Of a stretch of DNA of 64,000 nucleotides, positions 43,801 through 53,928 are shown piece by piece. The notes beneath the pieces are model-generated. The model made no database searches. It was not told the DNA's origin and saw only the letters and a list, made by a program, of their open reading frames with translations. The position numbers were made by a program, and so were the translations under genes. Location: contig NC_089738.1 of assembly GCF_035083965.1 (NCBI RefSeq), positions 8,644,734-8,708,733 of the forward strand, in the 5' to 3' direction. This DNA is from Branchiostoma lanceolatum (Eukaryota > Chordata > Leptocardii > Amphioxiformes > Branchiostomatidae). Positions within the stretch are counted from its first letter, which is position 1. Each line of letters starts with the position of its first letter.

Positions 43801-44866
43801 TGCCATGGTGCAAGAGCTGCTGAACATGTATGCCAACAGGTCTGGTCAAGGATATCTCACCTCTAACATGACTGGACATCATGTTAGGTAGGTAGTAACT
43901 ACCCATGTAAGTAGAGCTAGATTTTCTCAGTGGCTCACAGGAGCTATTGCTGTGTTTTTGATCCTCAGGAAGATTATACAATCATATATAACCTTATGAT
44001 TCTTGATGAATGTTCATATTTTCCATTGCAGTTTTGCTGATCCAACACAAACCTCGGACCTGTCCTCATCGAGAGGTCCTGGCAGAGTGAAACGCAGTTT
44101 GAGCGCTAGTTTTTCTCAAAGTTCTCAAGGGGTAAGTCAACTTAGAGGAACAGTGTGAGGGAACTAGAAATAGACTACGTAGAAACCATATTTCTAAGTG
44201 TAGGGTGTTTGCACTCATGGCACCCTGACTACTTTAGCCTGGAATCCAGACAAATTTGCGGAGAGAGACTCGGGAGCTATAATAGGTCTGGATTTCAGGC
44301 TAGACTACTTACCAGAATACACATGAAAGAGGGTGAAATACAGTTTGCTTTGACAAGTAAACATCGCATGGTGCTATACATGTATTTTGGCATAAGGTAA
44401 CATATGGCCATGGGAACAAGAAATCACAAAAATCCCAGCCCATTGCCATGTTTGTTGTCATTTACTGACTTTCATCAGAGCATGCTGTTATTTATGTTGA
44501 TTGCACCCTCCTTTCTAATTCTATGTAGTCTGGTGTGTTCCTGTAAATAGTCGGACCACCCTTGCTGTATGTCTTTCATAGACATGCTAATGAATACATA
44601 CTGATGGTTATAAGACATACAAGTAAGTGTCTTCAGAACACAATCTTTATCGCATCTTTATATCACACTTCTATCTCTCCCAGGAAACTGATAATCTTGA
44701 TGGGGAAAGCAAGAATGCCAAATCACAATCTACCAGCAAAGTTCCTCCCAGAACTGCAAAGGCTGGGAAGACTCAAGTCGTGAAACCCACTCAGACCAAG
44801 AAGCCAGAAAGGAAAGTCGCTGCTGGAAACAAAGCGGACAAGAAGTCAACTTCAGCTTGGAGATGA
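25886..44866 (+). CDS. CNTROB: Centrobin (centriole duplication protein), complete, 25 coding exons
   Basis: ATG at 25913. Exons: 25886-26011, 26880-27054, 27569-27778, 28347-28464, 28979-29174, 29427-29462, 29666-29746, 29912-30028, 30202-30300, 30900-31055, 31584-31676, 34195-34308, 34820-34915, 35347-35543, 38793-38964, 39484-39648, 40005-40113, 40537-41023, 41313-41403, 41913-41994, 42271-42353, 42873-43455, 43761-43887, 44032-44131 and 44684-44866. The CDS is 3969 nt with all phases closing, 1322 residues (human about 900). Centrobin sits on daughter centrioles, binds tubulin and is needed for centriole duplication and elongation. The identity rests on the conserved start of the coiled coil, HCEQQIQELQSKILELQQQL with STDKKKDVMIEQLDKTLAKV; on a coiled coil at about residues 240-640; on a conserved short segment MVQELLNMYANRSGQGYL near 1200; and on the basic C-terminus ending in AWR (human VWR). 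Lancelet-specific additions are a Gln run near residue 80 and a repeated insert at 745-905 (units like GERQPTAEVHRDIVGP). Confidence 0.93.
27073..27251. mobile_element. CAGTCAAACCTG MITE, copy 2
   Basis: The inside matches copy 1 (AGTGACCACC, AAGGACCACCTGG, CCCTTAGATAATTT). The left end is worn (GGAAAACTTGTACTAGTG); the right end TTTTGACTG is followed by TA. It follows directly on centrobin coding exon 2. Confidence 0.7.
27829..28019. mobile_element. CAGTCAAACCTG MITE, copy 3
   Basis: It starts CAGTCAAACTTGTATAAGTG and ends AACAGTTTTGACTG, flanked by TA on both sides, in the centrobin intron after coding exon 3. Confidence 0.75.
28500..28795. repeat. GTGAGTGACTGA minisatellite
   Basis: Irregular array of TGAGTGACTGACTGAATGTG-type units in the centrobin intron after coding exon 4. 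The mirror-strand open frame (Ser/His-rich) is not a gene. Confidence 0.9.
30650..30779. mobile_element. 130-bp MITE with TAA target duplication
   Basis: The ends GGCCACGCCAATTTAATTTC and their complement are nearly perfect over about 36 bp (mismatches in the CGCC/CACC and TTTAA/TTCAA positions). TAA flanks both sides (30647-30649, 30780-30782). A 3-bp TAA target fits a PIF/Harbinger-type element. The middle is A-rich. Confidence 0.75.
31064..31321 (-). mobile_element. SINE, family 2, copy 2
   Basis: Read on the minus strand it runs CTCAACTGGTAGCGGCC, AGTTGGGACTGC, CCCCTCCCTGTAAAAATATC and CTACTGAAACAAC, ending near GGTCTGAACGAACGAA. Same block order as 12808-13112. Confidence 0.75.
32365..33715. 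mobile_element. Probable 1.3-kb DNA element with CTGCAAT-rich ends
   Basis: Both ends (about 32372-32432 and 33613-33690) are dense in TTCTGCAATATTGCAGA-type motifs, in both orientations. The interior is different in composition and has a short GCGGCGCTGT / ACAGCGCCGC stem near 33502-33540. There is no transposase frame. The exact ends are uncertain. It lies in the large centrobin intron after coding exon 11. Confidence 0.4.
32437..32526. repeat. Perfect 90-bp palindrome
   Basis: The arms 32437-32481 and 32482-32526 are exact reverse complements with no spacer, centred on ATGGAGGCATGCATGCCTCC. It lies in a centrobin intron. Confidence 0.95.
34431..34625. mobile_element. CAGTCAAACCTG MITE, copy 4
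   Basis: Diverged copy (CATCAAATCTGTACAAGTGA at the left, GGGCAGTTTTGACTG at the right, then TA), in the intron before centrobin coding exon 13. Confidence 0.7.
35945..38765. repeat. 40-bp minisatellite with 315-bp higher-order repeat, 2.8 kb
   Basis: Unit CACCAAGGAAAGGGACAGTG + TCAGTGTGAATGTCTATCAG (40 bp), about 70 copies, fills almost the whole intron between centrobin exons 35347-35543 and 38793-38964. Shortened variant units (one lacking ACAG, one reading AGTCTGGAAGTCTACCAGC) recur at about 36602, 37077, 37392, 37707, 37942, 38257 and 38572, giving steps of 475, 315, 315, 235, 315 and 315 bp. The array is not in one continuous frame, so it is not coding. Confidence 0.95.
39031..39320 (+). 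mobile_element. SINE, family 1, copy 2
   Basis: Matches the body of 9862-10182 (TTGGGAAAGCCACTTTACAC, CCAGGTGTAGAAATGGGTAC, CTCCACCTTCCAATACC), with a diverged head and a T-rich end. It is in a centrobin intron. Confidence 0.75.
43535..43690 (-). mobile_element. tRNA-headed SINE fragment
   Basis: The minus strand begins CCGGTGTGGCGCAACGGTTG, a box A-like tRNA start, and runs into CGGCTAATCTGTCG and TTTGCCACCAAGAACCG, shared with 9530-9690. It is in the intron after centrobin exon 42873-43455. Confidence 0.6.
44235..44302. mobile_element. Short TAGCCTGG foldback element, copy b
   Basis: TAGCCTGGAATCCAGAC at the left and GTCTGGATTTCAGGCTA at the right form a 17-bp stem, flanked by GACTACTT on both sides (44227-44234 and 44303-44310). 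Confidence 0.8.
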
Positions 44867-45272
44867 ACCTGATGCGAATATACCAAAGTTGGGAATACTT
44901 CTGTTGTTGTTTTTTCGAGGCATTGAAGACAAATATTGGAAAGCACTGATAAAGTTTTAGTCAAAATGGTCCAAAAGAAAGATTATAATAAGTAAATCCA
45001 CAGATTTTTAAATCTTTTAACACTCTTTTTATGATTGAAAATATTTTAAAGACCTCCACAGGTGTAAGAAATAATGACTTAGATATAGAGTAAGATACTG
45101 TGTGAGATGATAATGTTACTTGCACATCCTTATTTGTATATGCTGTTAACAACTTCTCATGTCTTTGTTTAGTTTAGTTTTTTAAAGATGTTTAAGATTA
45201 TTTTGTTGTGAAGGAAGGAGAAAGAAAATGACGTATATTTGCATAAAAATGGGATCAGAAGTGGTCATGTTT

Positions 45273-45513
45273 TAGCCTGGATACCAGACCTTTCGCGCGA
45301 TGCGATGATAAGCCTTTTTGGCCGGGGAAGACCTGGTAGTAGGGATAGAGTTAGCACCCGGGCGCGCTTGGCAGCCGAACCCTGATATCTATCGCGCTAG
45401 CACCCCGCGCGAGAGATAATTAGTGGGCCGTGTGCTGTCTGTGGCGGCGGCGCGAGTTGCTTCCCCGGCCGAAGGATTAGCGCCAGGAGCGCGGTGGTCT
45501 GGCAACCAGGCTA
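45273..45513. mobile_element. TAGCCTGG element, longer copy c
   Basis: Ends TAGCCTGGATACCAGACC and GGTCTGGCAACCAGGCTA, flanked by GTCATGTTT on both sides (45264-45272 and 45514-45522). The interior is very GC-rich, unlike its surroundings, with CCGGCCGAAGG-type blocks. Confidence 0.8.
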
Positions 45514-46179
45514 GTCATGTTTTGACCTGTGGAACATATTATCTAGTGGAAAGTATTTTGCGATCCTTTTTATAAATATTTGTTTCTACTGTTTTTAATA
45601 AGAGAGTTGTAACCTGAATATGCTTGAGGCATTTTTTTTAAAATCCGAGATTGTTGAATAATCTTTTTTTTGTAGTTACTGATTTTAGTTAGTGTTTATT
45701 TGTTTACTTATATGCGTGGCATGTATAAATAATGTTGTTTGTAGATATTGAAACCTGTCTGTACTTTGCAAAACGTAACTTTGGTACACGTGTAAGTTTG
45801 CCATATCTTAGCCAGCCATGTTTTGTATGTTTATAACATTATCTTACAGTCATTAAAAACATTGAATGATCATTGTCGATGTTGCAGTGATATTAGCTAG
45901 CAGTAAAAATCAAAGTTATGTTTATTTCCGTTCCCCAATAGACCGATCCCACGGCCACGACAACATCCGTTAAAATTTAGAAATACACACGTAACAACAT
46001 AAAAGACATAAAAATGTAACTATTCGACGGATATGCAGCCACTCTCTCATTCTTCGAATCGCTAATTGTGATGGACTGTCAGGATCGACTTATGGTGGAA
46101 AGATCTAGTTCTGGTTTTCTCTGTTGACCTCTGATTAACGTCCTCTCCAAAGAATGATCTGACAGCTGAACTGCAGTCC

Positions 46180-46278
46180 CCTCCTGTAGCGTGCATGTGC
46201 ATTTGGGATTTGAACCCCGCCTCAGGGATACCACCTTGTGGGTCACTAACCATTAGTGCAACTCGCTGACATAAACTT
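46180..46278 (-). mobile_element. tRNA-like SINE head
   Basis: On the minus strand, GTTGCACTAATGGTTAGTG resembles box A and GGGGTTCAAATCCC is a perfect box B. No acceptor stem of a functional tRNA was seen. It lies just upstream of the DIPK2-like gene. Confidence 0.6.
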
Positions 46279-46403
46279 GCTCGACAACTCTAGCTGTAGT
46301 ACAAATGTAGCCATTTTCGGACGGAGAGTCCTTGAAAGTTGGTTGCTGAGTACATCGTGTACTTGACTTTCATTTGTCCGTTCATTTTCATGTGCCGATC
46401 GTC

Positions 46404-47714
46404 ATGACATCTTCCATGCGCTTGTATCGCATTTTGCTGGCCAAGGGGTTATCAGGAGTCAAGATGTTCTGGATAATAGTAGTTTCGCTGATAGTTGTTA
46501 TTGTCTGCACCCTTTATATTAACCATACTGGTCCTGTCAGGAGAGCGATAGCCGACCTCCAGTTTCCATGGGCCGAGTCGGAAACATGCCCGGCGTGTTT
46601 CGGAGACAACTGTGCACTTCTACATCGGAGTAACTTTCCAGATGTGAGCTCAAACAGGCGGTTGAAGAGATCTAGAGGAGTCGTGTCCGTCGGCAGTGTT
46701 GGTGGGAATACGGTCATTGCTAAAGCTTTGAGTGAAGAAGATGTGTGGCGCAGGTACGACAGTTTTATTTGCCGGACGTCGCCGCGTCCTGAAGCTTGCA
46801 ACGCCTCGTCATTCATACTGGAGTCTATGTACGTGACCGACGTTGCTTTGAAGCTGTCCTGGCTATGGGAGGCCAGGAAGATAACCCATACTGTAAAGGC
46901 GGTTTCGCCACTTTGCGTGTCAGCAAGATTTCTAGAAGAAGTCAAACAGCTGTATGTTGAAGACGAGAGTACGAAACTTGACCGAGTTGGACGTGCGTTT
47001 ATGTCCACATCACTTCTTCTTGATCAAGAGGCGGTTATACTTCGATATTTCACCACAAAATCGTCGACGGTTTGGCCCTTTCCAAAGTACCATGGCGCTT
47101 GCGGGCGAGTGATTGTGGTGCAACACGCTGGAAGAACACTCGACGCTTTTCTGGACTCCCCATGGGAACACCGCGCAGACATTGCAGTACAGTTGTTACA
47201 GATAGTAGACACACTTCGCGAAAAGGACCCTGACTGGATTTTGTTCTTTCTGGACGTATCTATGGAAGATTTTGCTGTCGACAATGGCGGGAGGGTGAGG
47301 TTGATCGACTTTGAAGACGTGATGGTGATTGATCGACAAACGGTTGTCAGTGAAAGAATGAGGGAGACCTGCAACAAACAGTGTTACATGGACTTCCAGG
47401 AGAAACTAATGAGTGACCACTATCATTGCAAAGACATACTTAAGTACACGCAAATGATGTATGCGAACATTTGTGTTCGAATTTTATCCGACCTTCATAG
47501 AAACGAAGAGAAAGCCAACTCTGAAGAAATAAGTGAAGAGACAGAGGTGCAACGCGGGGAAGAAAAACCTAAAAAGCCCCTAAAAGGCCTTCTACACGAT
47601 CCACCAAACGAAATCAAAGAGTCACTAGAGGGCGCACTGGGACAGTGTGTCCATGAGAGACAACCCGGGGGTCGACTAAATGCAGTACTGGCCCTAAAGC
47701 AAATCTTGAAATGA
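46404..47714 (+). CDS. DIPK2A: DIPK2-family divergent protein kinase (secretory pathway), intronless CDS
   Basis: One frame of 436 residues, close to the 430 of human DIPK2A (C3orf58/DIA1). The ATG at 46404 is the first in frame. The family (with DIPK2B) comprises kinase-like proteins of the Golgi and secreted route. A membrane anchor or signal lies at residues about 21-38 (MFWIIVVSLIVVIVCTLYI). Family signatures are CPACFG (62-67), WPFPKYHGACGR (224-235), FLDVSMEDFAV (about 282-292, where the catalytic loop is expected), LIDFEDV (about 300-306, at the place of the metal-binding DFG) and GLLHDPPNEI (395-404). Many Cys are conserved in position. An acidic and lysine-rich insert at 377-394 precedes the last motif. 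Whether it is 1:1 with DIPK2A or ancestral to both DIPK2A and DIPK2B cannot be told here. Single-exon structure could reflect retroposition, but no poly(A) tract or target duplication was seen. Confidence 0.85.
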   Translation: MTSSMRLYRILLAKGLSGVKMFWIIVVSLIVVIVCTLYINHTGPVRRAIADLQFPWAESETCPACFGDNCALLHRSNFPDVSSNRRLKRSRGVVSVGSVGGNTVIAKALSEEDVWRRYDSFICRTSPRPEACNASSFILESMYVTDVALKLSWLWEARKITHTVKAVSPLCVSARFLEEVKQLYVEDESTKLDRVGRAFMSTSLLLDQEAVILRYFTTKSSTVWPFPKYHGACGRVIVVQHAGRTLDAFLDSPWEHRADIAVQLLQIVDTLREKDPDWILFFLDVSMEDFAVDNGGRVRLIDFEDVMVIDRQTVVSERMRETCNKQCYMDFQEKLMSDHYHCKDILKYTQMMYANICVRILSDLHRNEEKANSEEISEETEVQRGEEKPKKPLKGLLHDPPNEIKESLEGALGQCVHERQPGGRLNAVLALKQILK

Positions 47715-47879
47715 CCGTATGATGTATTTAACCGGCTGTGTACCACATATAGGGAAAGGGGAGGTATACTTCTGTAAGAGTGTTTTTAACGATTGTTTCA
47801 GAACTTTTCCCTTCATAAATGTACATGTAAATTTGGGTAAATGGGTTCCTTGTCTCGGCGCTGTTGCTAAGGCCATGCT

Positions 47880-47925
47880 AATTCGATTATATGTATGACA
47901 TCCGCGCGCATCAATTTTCGCCCCC
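47880..47925 (+). repeat. GACATCCGCGCGC repeat fragment
   Basis: ATTATATGTATGACATCCGC then GCGCATCAATTTTCG, the same core as 25-92 (reverse), followed by a C-tract. Confidence 0.5.
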
Positions 47926-48109
47926 CCCCCAATGTTTTCCACCATACTGTAAATCGTACGAAGCATCTGCAAAATCTGCATATACATGCCATAACTTGTA
48001 TAAGAATATTCGAAAAACGGATAGTAATGTAGATTTTAAATCAAAGAAGAAAATTGTTAAAGGGCAAATATAATTGTAAAAAAAGTTCCAGTTTATTTTT
48101 GCTTGTTTC

Positions 48110-48320
48110 AACTCTTTCAAGCTCATGTTAGCGTTCCCCTACTCACTCCTACAAAGGCATCGAATTATTTCAATCTTTTTTGTCCATGTTTACGAAATGC
48201 ATACTGTGTGGATAGCGTGTTTCACATCATTCGAATTCACTTTTTTTAACTCATCTTCAAAAGAATTCAGTCTAGAATATCTAAACAAATGAAGATGTCA
48301 GAAATGCATTTCAACCGGCC
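48110..48320 (+). promoter_or_regulatory. Conserved upstream block of EF-hand gene A
   Basis: It shares order and sequence with the blocks upstream of genes B (53160-53385) and C (58820-59045): the runs CATTCGAATTCAC, AATGAAGATGTCAGA and ATGCATTTCAACYGGCCCGA all recur. A likely core promoter for gene A follows: inverted CCAAT (TGATTGGCC, about 48501) and TATATAAC at about 48533. Confidence 0.6.
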
Positions 48321-49084
48321 CGAAGCTTCCCAATCAGTTAGCTAATGGGTCCGATGCAAAATATAGGACCAATTAGGACTAGCTACTTGTCTGCCCTCCG
48401 TACGTCATATGACCTCCGGCGTTAACGTTGTGGGCGGGGTGAGGTTGCAAAACAGGTTTTTAATTTTTTTAGAGTATGTTGTCGTGATGAATGCACGACT
48501 CTGATTGGCCAAGATAAAGGACTATATAACTTCCTTACCCTGAACAAGAACCAGATCGCTGAAGCATCCTGAGGTCCGCCAGTATCAACAACTGTTGTTG
48601 CTCTCAAACAAGCCGGAATAGAAGTAGGTGCTAATTTTTGTTGTTGTTGTTTAAATCGAGGATAGATAGAATGAAAGTTGACCATAGATAGGTCTGATGC
48701 GGAATATTCGTTGTCTATATCATCGATTTCTTAGGTTGCTGAAAAATAGGTTCAACAAACTTCACGATCTAATTTATACAATCTCAAAGCCAATTTGTTA
48801 TATATTGTTCCATGAAGTACCTATAATATTTGTCTTGCTTTCTTACATTTTACAATTTCTACGCATTTGCAAGTGTCTCTCTCGAGGCCTAAAACTAGCT
48901 ATATAGGGCAGGTTGTCACTGAATTCTATTGTTGGAAGTTGGAAAATCATGCTAGACTCTGCAGGGTAGTCTCAGAGCACTTTGAGTATTTGAGTAGTAA
49001 GGAAAATATGTGTTTAATATGTACATAAGAGTAGAAAACGTTGAACATTTGCATTTGTGTGGAAAGGAGTAGAAGCTTCTTGCT

Positions 49085-49420
49085 AACCAGCTTTACTATC
49101 TCCATGAAAAATGGAGATATAGTTTTGGCTGTGTCTATGTTTGTCTGTTTGTGTTTCCGAACTACTGTAGTCACCATAACTCAAGAACCTCTTGATGGAT
49201 TACGATGATATTTGGTATGTGGGCAGGTGTTGTGGAGCCAAAGTTCAAGGTCGATTTTCGGCCCCCTGGTATGTGACCTTGGTACTGCAGCAGAACTTCC
49301 GTTTTTGTATCTTTTGACCTGGACGTGCTATGGTCTTGATTTTTGGATGACTGATAGCTTGTGATGTAATAAAAAAGTAATGTAGGTTTGGGCCCCCTAG
49401 CAGCTTGTTTGAATATTGGA
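49085..49420 (-). repeat. Dispersed repeat, reverse copy
   Basis: Begins CTCCATGAAAAATGGAGATA, with TAACTCAAGAACCTCTTGAT and GATGATATTTGGTATGTGGG. This is the complement of segments in 21790-22185 and 55430-56515. Confidence 0.65.
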
Positions 49421-50079
49421 ACCTTTATTCGTTGGAGACAGGAAAATAGAAAAAGTGGATTGTTCTAAACTTCCACGGACGTAGAATTGACCACTTGTAG
49501 TCGTTGAATTCCACGCCCGTGAAGATGCTTAGTGACAATGTTTGTTGTTGTTGCAAATAGATGAAATATGGAGCATAATGATTTAAAACTTTTGATTAAA
49601 ATGGGAGAAAAGAGGGCGTTGTCACTCAGACAATCGTACAGACAGCAAGTGATTAACGCTTGTTGGCCTGAAGGCATTTCTTTCGCTAAGAGTTAATTGA
49701 CACCAATTTGGCAAAAGAATAAACGAAAATTTGTCTGTTACATGCCGATATCATTGACTACCTTTGTCACTGATGCTGATCATGTCATAATTTTCCTCCT
49801 TTCCTATTGATACAAAAATATTGCAATTCTGCATTAGGACACCATAAGGGCAAATGTTCACAAATCACACTTTCCAAAACGTTTTACTGTTAGTGAAGTT
49901 CCTCACAAAGAGTAGCAAATTCCACACAAAAACAGCCAATGGTCTTTGAATATATCCTAGGAGGGCATGTTAGCCCTTGAGCCAGGAGTTGGACTTTGAA
50001 ACAGTCCATCATCCAGGCTAGGTTGGACAGTGTCTGGGTGCTAATTAGTATTCATGGTGTTATTCAAATTTGGCTTCAG

Positions 50080-51891
50080 GACAACATGCCGCACCCAGAA
50101 GAGGTTTTCAAGAAGCATGACGTCAACAAAGACGGCAAAATGAGCGCCAAAGAGCTGGAGGCCGCACTGAAAGAACTGGAAGTGACCGTCAGCCCCACTC
50201 TGATAAAGGTACGGATAAGTACATTCTGTTTGACATGCTCACCCTCATCCGACCGTTTGTGGTCCGTTTGGACCTGGGCGTGTGTTAATGTGTACCATAT
50301 CAACACTTTTCTCATTCCACGAGTTTGTTTGTGTACATGTCTTATACAACTTCTGATAAGTTTTGTTTGACCGAGATTGGACCATTTTTGTTCGAGTCAA
50401 AGTTTGCGTGTTGTTCAAACGGATCCCAGATGATTTTGCATTGTTTATTACTTGATATGAAGGAAACAACTAGAAAAGTAAGACATGTGCAGGTGCATTT
50501 GTAGAATGTCAGAACTTCCTGACGGTTCGAGTATTACGCAACGTTATGCAAATTAGAAATTTACCAGGGAACTTCCAGGTTTAACCATCCAACATGGCGG
50601 ACAATACTTACGTCATAGTCACGTGACTGAAAACACCATATATAGAAATACTCACCATACAGTCTCATTTGCAAATGTTACCAGTCGTTTTACAACCCAA
50701 TTCTTTTCCCTGCACACAGGGAATGATGGCTCAATATGACAAGGAGCCCCACAATGGGTTTATAGGGTGGGACGAGTTCCAAAACATGGTGGTTGACATG
50801 AACGCCATCCAGAAGACAGGGCTTGAGGAAACCATTGACCTCTTCACTAGGGTGTATGACAAGGTATGAAAACAATCGATATTTCTTACCTCAATCGTGA
50901 AAAAGTTTGTCTTTACATATTGTATATATATATATATGTCATATATTATCATATGTATATTCTCTGTAAAACTATCAAAGGACATATGTTAGATAGTTAA
51001 TGTTCTGAGGTGTCTGTTTTACAAGAATGCGTCTGGTCTATATTATACATTTGTATATTGATGTACATTTGCCTAAATATTGAGTTTGCACGTGATGTCA
51101 CAGCCACAATACTTGTTTATTGAACCGGGCAGATTAAGACTCGTTCTTCCCCCGCCCCACAATGGAACGCCCCGCCTGGCACGGTTGTATCAGCTCCCAC
51201 CGTTGAGTCATACCGTGCCAGGCTGGAGGCCTGCCCGCCTTAGCCTTGGACCCCCCCCCACTTTGCCCCTCGCGGGGTTATCATGGGGTAACGATGATGA
51301 TGATGATGATGAGGAAGACCTACAGATGTACTTTTCCACACTCGGACTTTTCACACTGCTGCTAACTGTGTGCTAGTGTGCTAGTTTTCTCCCGACTGCA
51401 TAATGCTCTTTGTCTTTTCTGAAATTGTTGTTGTTGCTGTTGTCCACCCTCGCCTAGTGGCAAATAGGTCAGCAAGTTTCCTTGCTGTTTCAGTAGCAGG
51501 GTATATTTTTAAAGGGAGGGGTTACTAACTCATCTCCCTCAACGTGCTCGGGGCACCTCCTCGAACAAAGGGGCCTCCGCTTTACCGTGATCCCTTCCGA
51601 AAGTCGGGTGCACCCCCAACCGAGACGCCCTTCTTATGTTTTGAACCGGAATCTCCCAGTTACCCATTAATATATCGTGTGCTGAATATTATAACTTTAC
51701 TCCGACAGGATGGCAGTGGTTTCATTAGCCGTGAGGAGCTAAAGGAAGGGATGGGGAAGCTCGGAATCTGCAATGACGAGGCCACCGTCGACATGATGAT
51801 CATGCTGTTTGATGCAAACGGCGACGGCAAGATCAGCATCAGGGAGTTCGCAGGAGTCATCGGACAAGACGTCGACCTCCAAGCCTTCTAA
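50080..51891 (+). CDS. Calmodulin-like EF-hand protein, gene A
   Basis: Coding exons 50080-50208 (ATG 50086), 50720-50863 and 51709-51891 join in phase 0 and give 149 residues, the length of calmodulin. EF1 DVNKDGKMSAKE, EF3 DKDGSGFISREE (split by intron 2 after DK) and EF4 DANGDGKISIRE are canonical 12-residue Ca2+ loops. EF2 (YDKEPHNGFIGWDE) has an extra residue and lacks the Asp/Asn ladder, so probably binds no Ca2+. The N-terminus is shorter than in calmodulin and the central linker is different, so this is a calmodulin-like or troponin C-like sensor, not calmodulin. A non-coding first exon probably ends near 48623 (weak GTAGGT donor). First of three tandem paralogues. Confidence 0.88.
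50585..50650 (+). promoter_or_regulatory. Conserved intron-1 regulatory module, gene A
   Basis: CCATCCAACATGGCGG (YY1-like), TACTTACGTCATAGTC (CRE-like) and CACGTGACTGAAAACACC (E-box) followed by ATATATA, all within about 65 bp. Present in the same order in genes B and C. Confidence 0.6.
51446..51681 (-). mobile_element. SINE, family 2, copy 3
   Basis: The minus strand holds box B-like CCGGTTCAAAACAT, TCTCGGTTGGGG, CCCCTCCCTTTAAAAATATA and CTACTGAAACAGCAAGG. It ends 27 bases before EF-hand gene A exon 3. Confidence 0.7.
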
Positions 51892-51925
51892 ATGACGATT
51901 CAAAGGCGTAGATCAAACCTCGAAA

Positions 51926-52166
51926 GCCCCTGTCACACTTGTGCGTATATATTTGTAAGTCCGCACGAGTTGCGTATTAACATGTTTTTGGTTTAAGTTA
52001 CTAGTAAGTCTGCAGCCGAAGAAGTCATTTCTTTGGTTCGATAATAAGGCTGCACAACGGTGGGTCAAAGTAGAAAACAACTTCTTCCCGCAAACTTTAC
52101 TTAATTAAAAAAATGTTAATGCGCAACTCACGCGCACTTGAATATACGCACAAGTGTGACAGGGCC
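51926..52166. mobile_element. MITE in the 3' UTR of EF-hand gene A
   Basis: The ends CCCCTGTCACACTTGTGCGT and ACGCACAAGTGTGACAGGG are inverted repeats of about 24 bp. A worn relative lies at 63400-63622, sharing CGCAAACTTTA, ATGTTAATRYGCAACTCA and ACTTGAATATACGCACAAGT. Confidence 0.75.
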
Positions 52167-52517
52167 CTAACGTAGCGGTGCCTTTATCGTGCGGTACCCA
52201 TTGTCGACGTCGGTGGTGATGGGCCTTTTTAATACAGAACCTTTGTCAGTGAGAGTCTATGTTATACAGATGAGCACCAGCCTATATCGCTAATAGATAC
52301 ACGCCACAAGCTGCTGATGCTACAAACTTCATTCTATACATTTTCTTTTCTGCAAAATCAAAGTGGTTAATGTGTATTCGAGTAAACAGTCGGATAAGAT
52401 TGTCTTAATGAATAGAATAACATTTAACTCATGTCAAGTACGTAGCAGTTGGGAATTTCATTGGAAATTCTATCACGGGTGGTCATTCAGCATTTTGAAC
52501 ATTGGTGGAGGAAGTGA

Positions 52518-52523
52518 AATAAA
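52518..52523 (+). terminator. Polyadenylation signal, EF-hand gene A
   Basis: AATAAA in GTGAAATAAAAGAC. The flanking sequence (CATTTTGAACATTGGTGGAG upstream, GTGCATGCACAC downstream) is conserved in genes B and C. Confidence 0.65.
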
Positions 52524-52599
52524 AGACTAGTGCATGCACACAATTAGCTATGCGTAGTGTTTCTTTGATTTTTAAGGAAATTGTCTGCCATATTTCAGT

Positions 52600-53110
52600 T
52601 CATTCATTTTCATTTTCTCGCCATACCTACCCACATACCAAATATCATCACAATGCATCCAGAAGTTCTTAAGTTATGCCAACTACAAATATCCGGAAAC
52701 ACCGACACACACATGCACATTCACACACACACATACACGTCAAAAAACAATACCTCTATTTTTCAAGGGAGTAATAATGATTCAAGTTTGGAAAGATATA
52801 TACTAAACTTTCTCGTATATAAACTAGAGTAGAAATACAGCACAAAGTAACCGTGAAACTCATGGTGTACCAAATGCGTACATGATACATCAAGTATCCA
52901 GTTTAAGTCGCGTTTTAAACATAAATAAAACATTTCTTTATTGCCATGTTCTGTTATACTACAAAATGTTCACTGCAAGTAGAATACAAGTTGCTCGGAG
53001 ACAGGGATTTATTCAGGAGGGTATCTGTGAGAGGATGTATCTCCAGAAAAACGTTCAAAACACCGCCAAATACGCCCGAAATGCTGCCTATCACTTGCAT
53101 TGTAATGAGA
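52600..53110. other. Intergenic between EF-hand genes A and B
   Basis: A dispersed-repeat fragment (52610-52760) with CACATACCAAATATCATCAC and a CACA-rich end, then unremarkable AT-rich sequence. No gene seen. Confidence 0.5.
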
Positions 53111-53114
53111 CAAA

Positions 53115-53507
53115 ATCATTTAGCAAAGGTATGGAGTCCCGGAACTCCAGTTGCTTAGGTTGCAGTTCAAGCTCAAGTTAGCGTCCCTGCTCGTTCGTAC
53201 ACAGGCATCGGACAATTTCGGCGATTTGGTCATGTCTACGTAACTATGTAAATATACACAGTGTGCTTCACACAATACATTCGAATTCACATTTATCTTC
53301 AAAAACATGACATGTTTAATTTAATCTAGAACGTCGAAGCGAATGAAGATGTCAGATATGCATTTCAACTGGCCCGAAGTGGTACGACCGCTTCGTCAAT
53401 CCTGACAAAGTGTCGACCCCGCCTTTCTCAGTTCACTATTGCAGACAGTCACTAGCACTGTGAAGCACCGACATTAGAACGTCTGACACGTACTGTATTC
53501 AATAAAG
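53115..53507 (+). promoter_or_regulatory. Upstream region and 5' UTR exon of EF-hand gene B
   Basis: About 390 bp nearly identical to 58775-59157 upstream of gene C. The probable non-coding exon ends GACACGTACTGTATTCAATA + AAG at 53507, before GTGAGT. The start of transcription is not determined. Confidence 0.6.
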
Positions 53508-53928
53508 GTGAGTTTGTTTCGCCATGTGGCTACATTTTAGCACGATTTCTATCTTCAGTGTCACTTCAAATGTCTGAAACCAGGACAGGTTGCACCATTG
53601 TAGCCTTGACTTCGAGTCTATTGTTAAAAAATGTCATGCCTTTACAGGATAGACTATACAAAAGGCTACAGCTAGCACTTTGGCTGAGTATTCCACTTGA
53701 CTGAATACAATAGGCGTTTCATGTGTACGTGAGAGTATCTGCAAAGCGTTTAACGTTATATGTTTGTGTCTAAAGAAGAAGAAACTTGCTAACCAGCTAA
53801 AGCAGATATTGCTGTTCATTTAGTCGTGGGAGGGTAATAGTTAGTATTAATGGTAGCAAAACATTACAGTGGACTTGGGTGGCAAACATGTACATGTTTT
53901 GTGTTATTTGACAAATTGACTTTGACAG

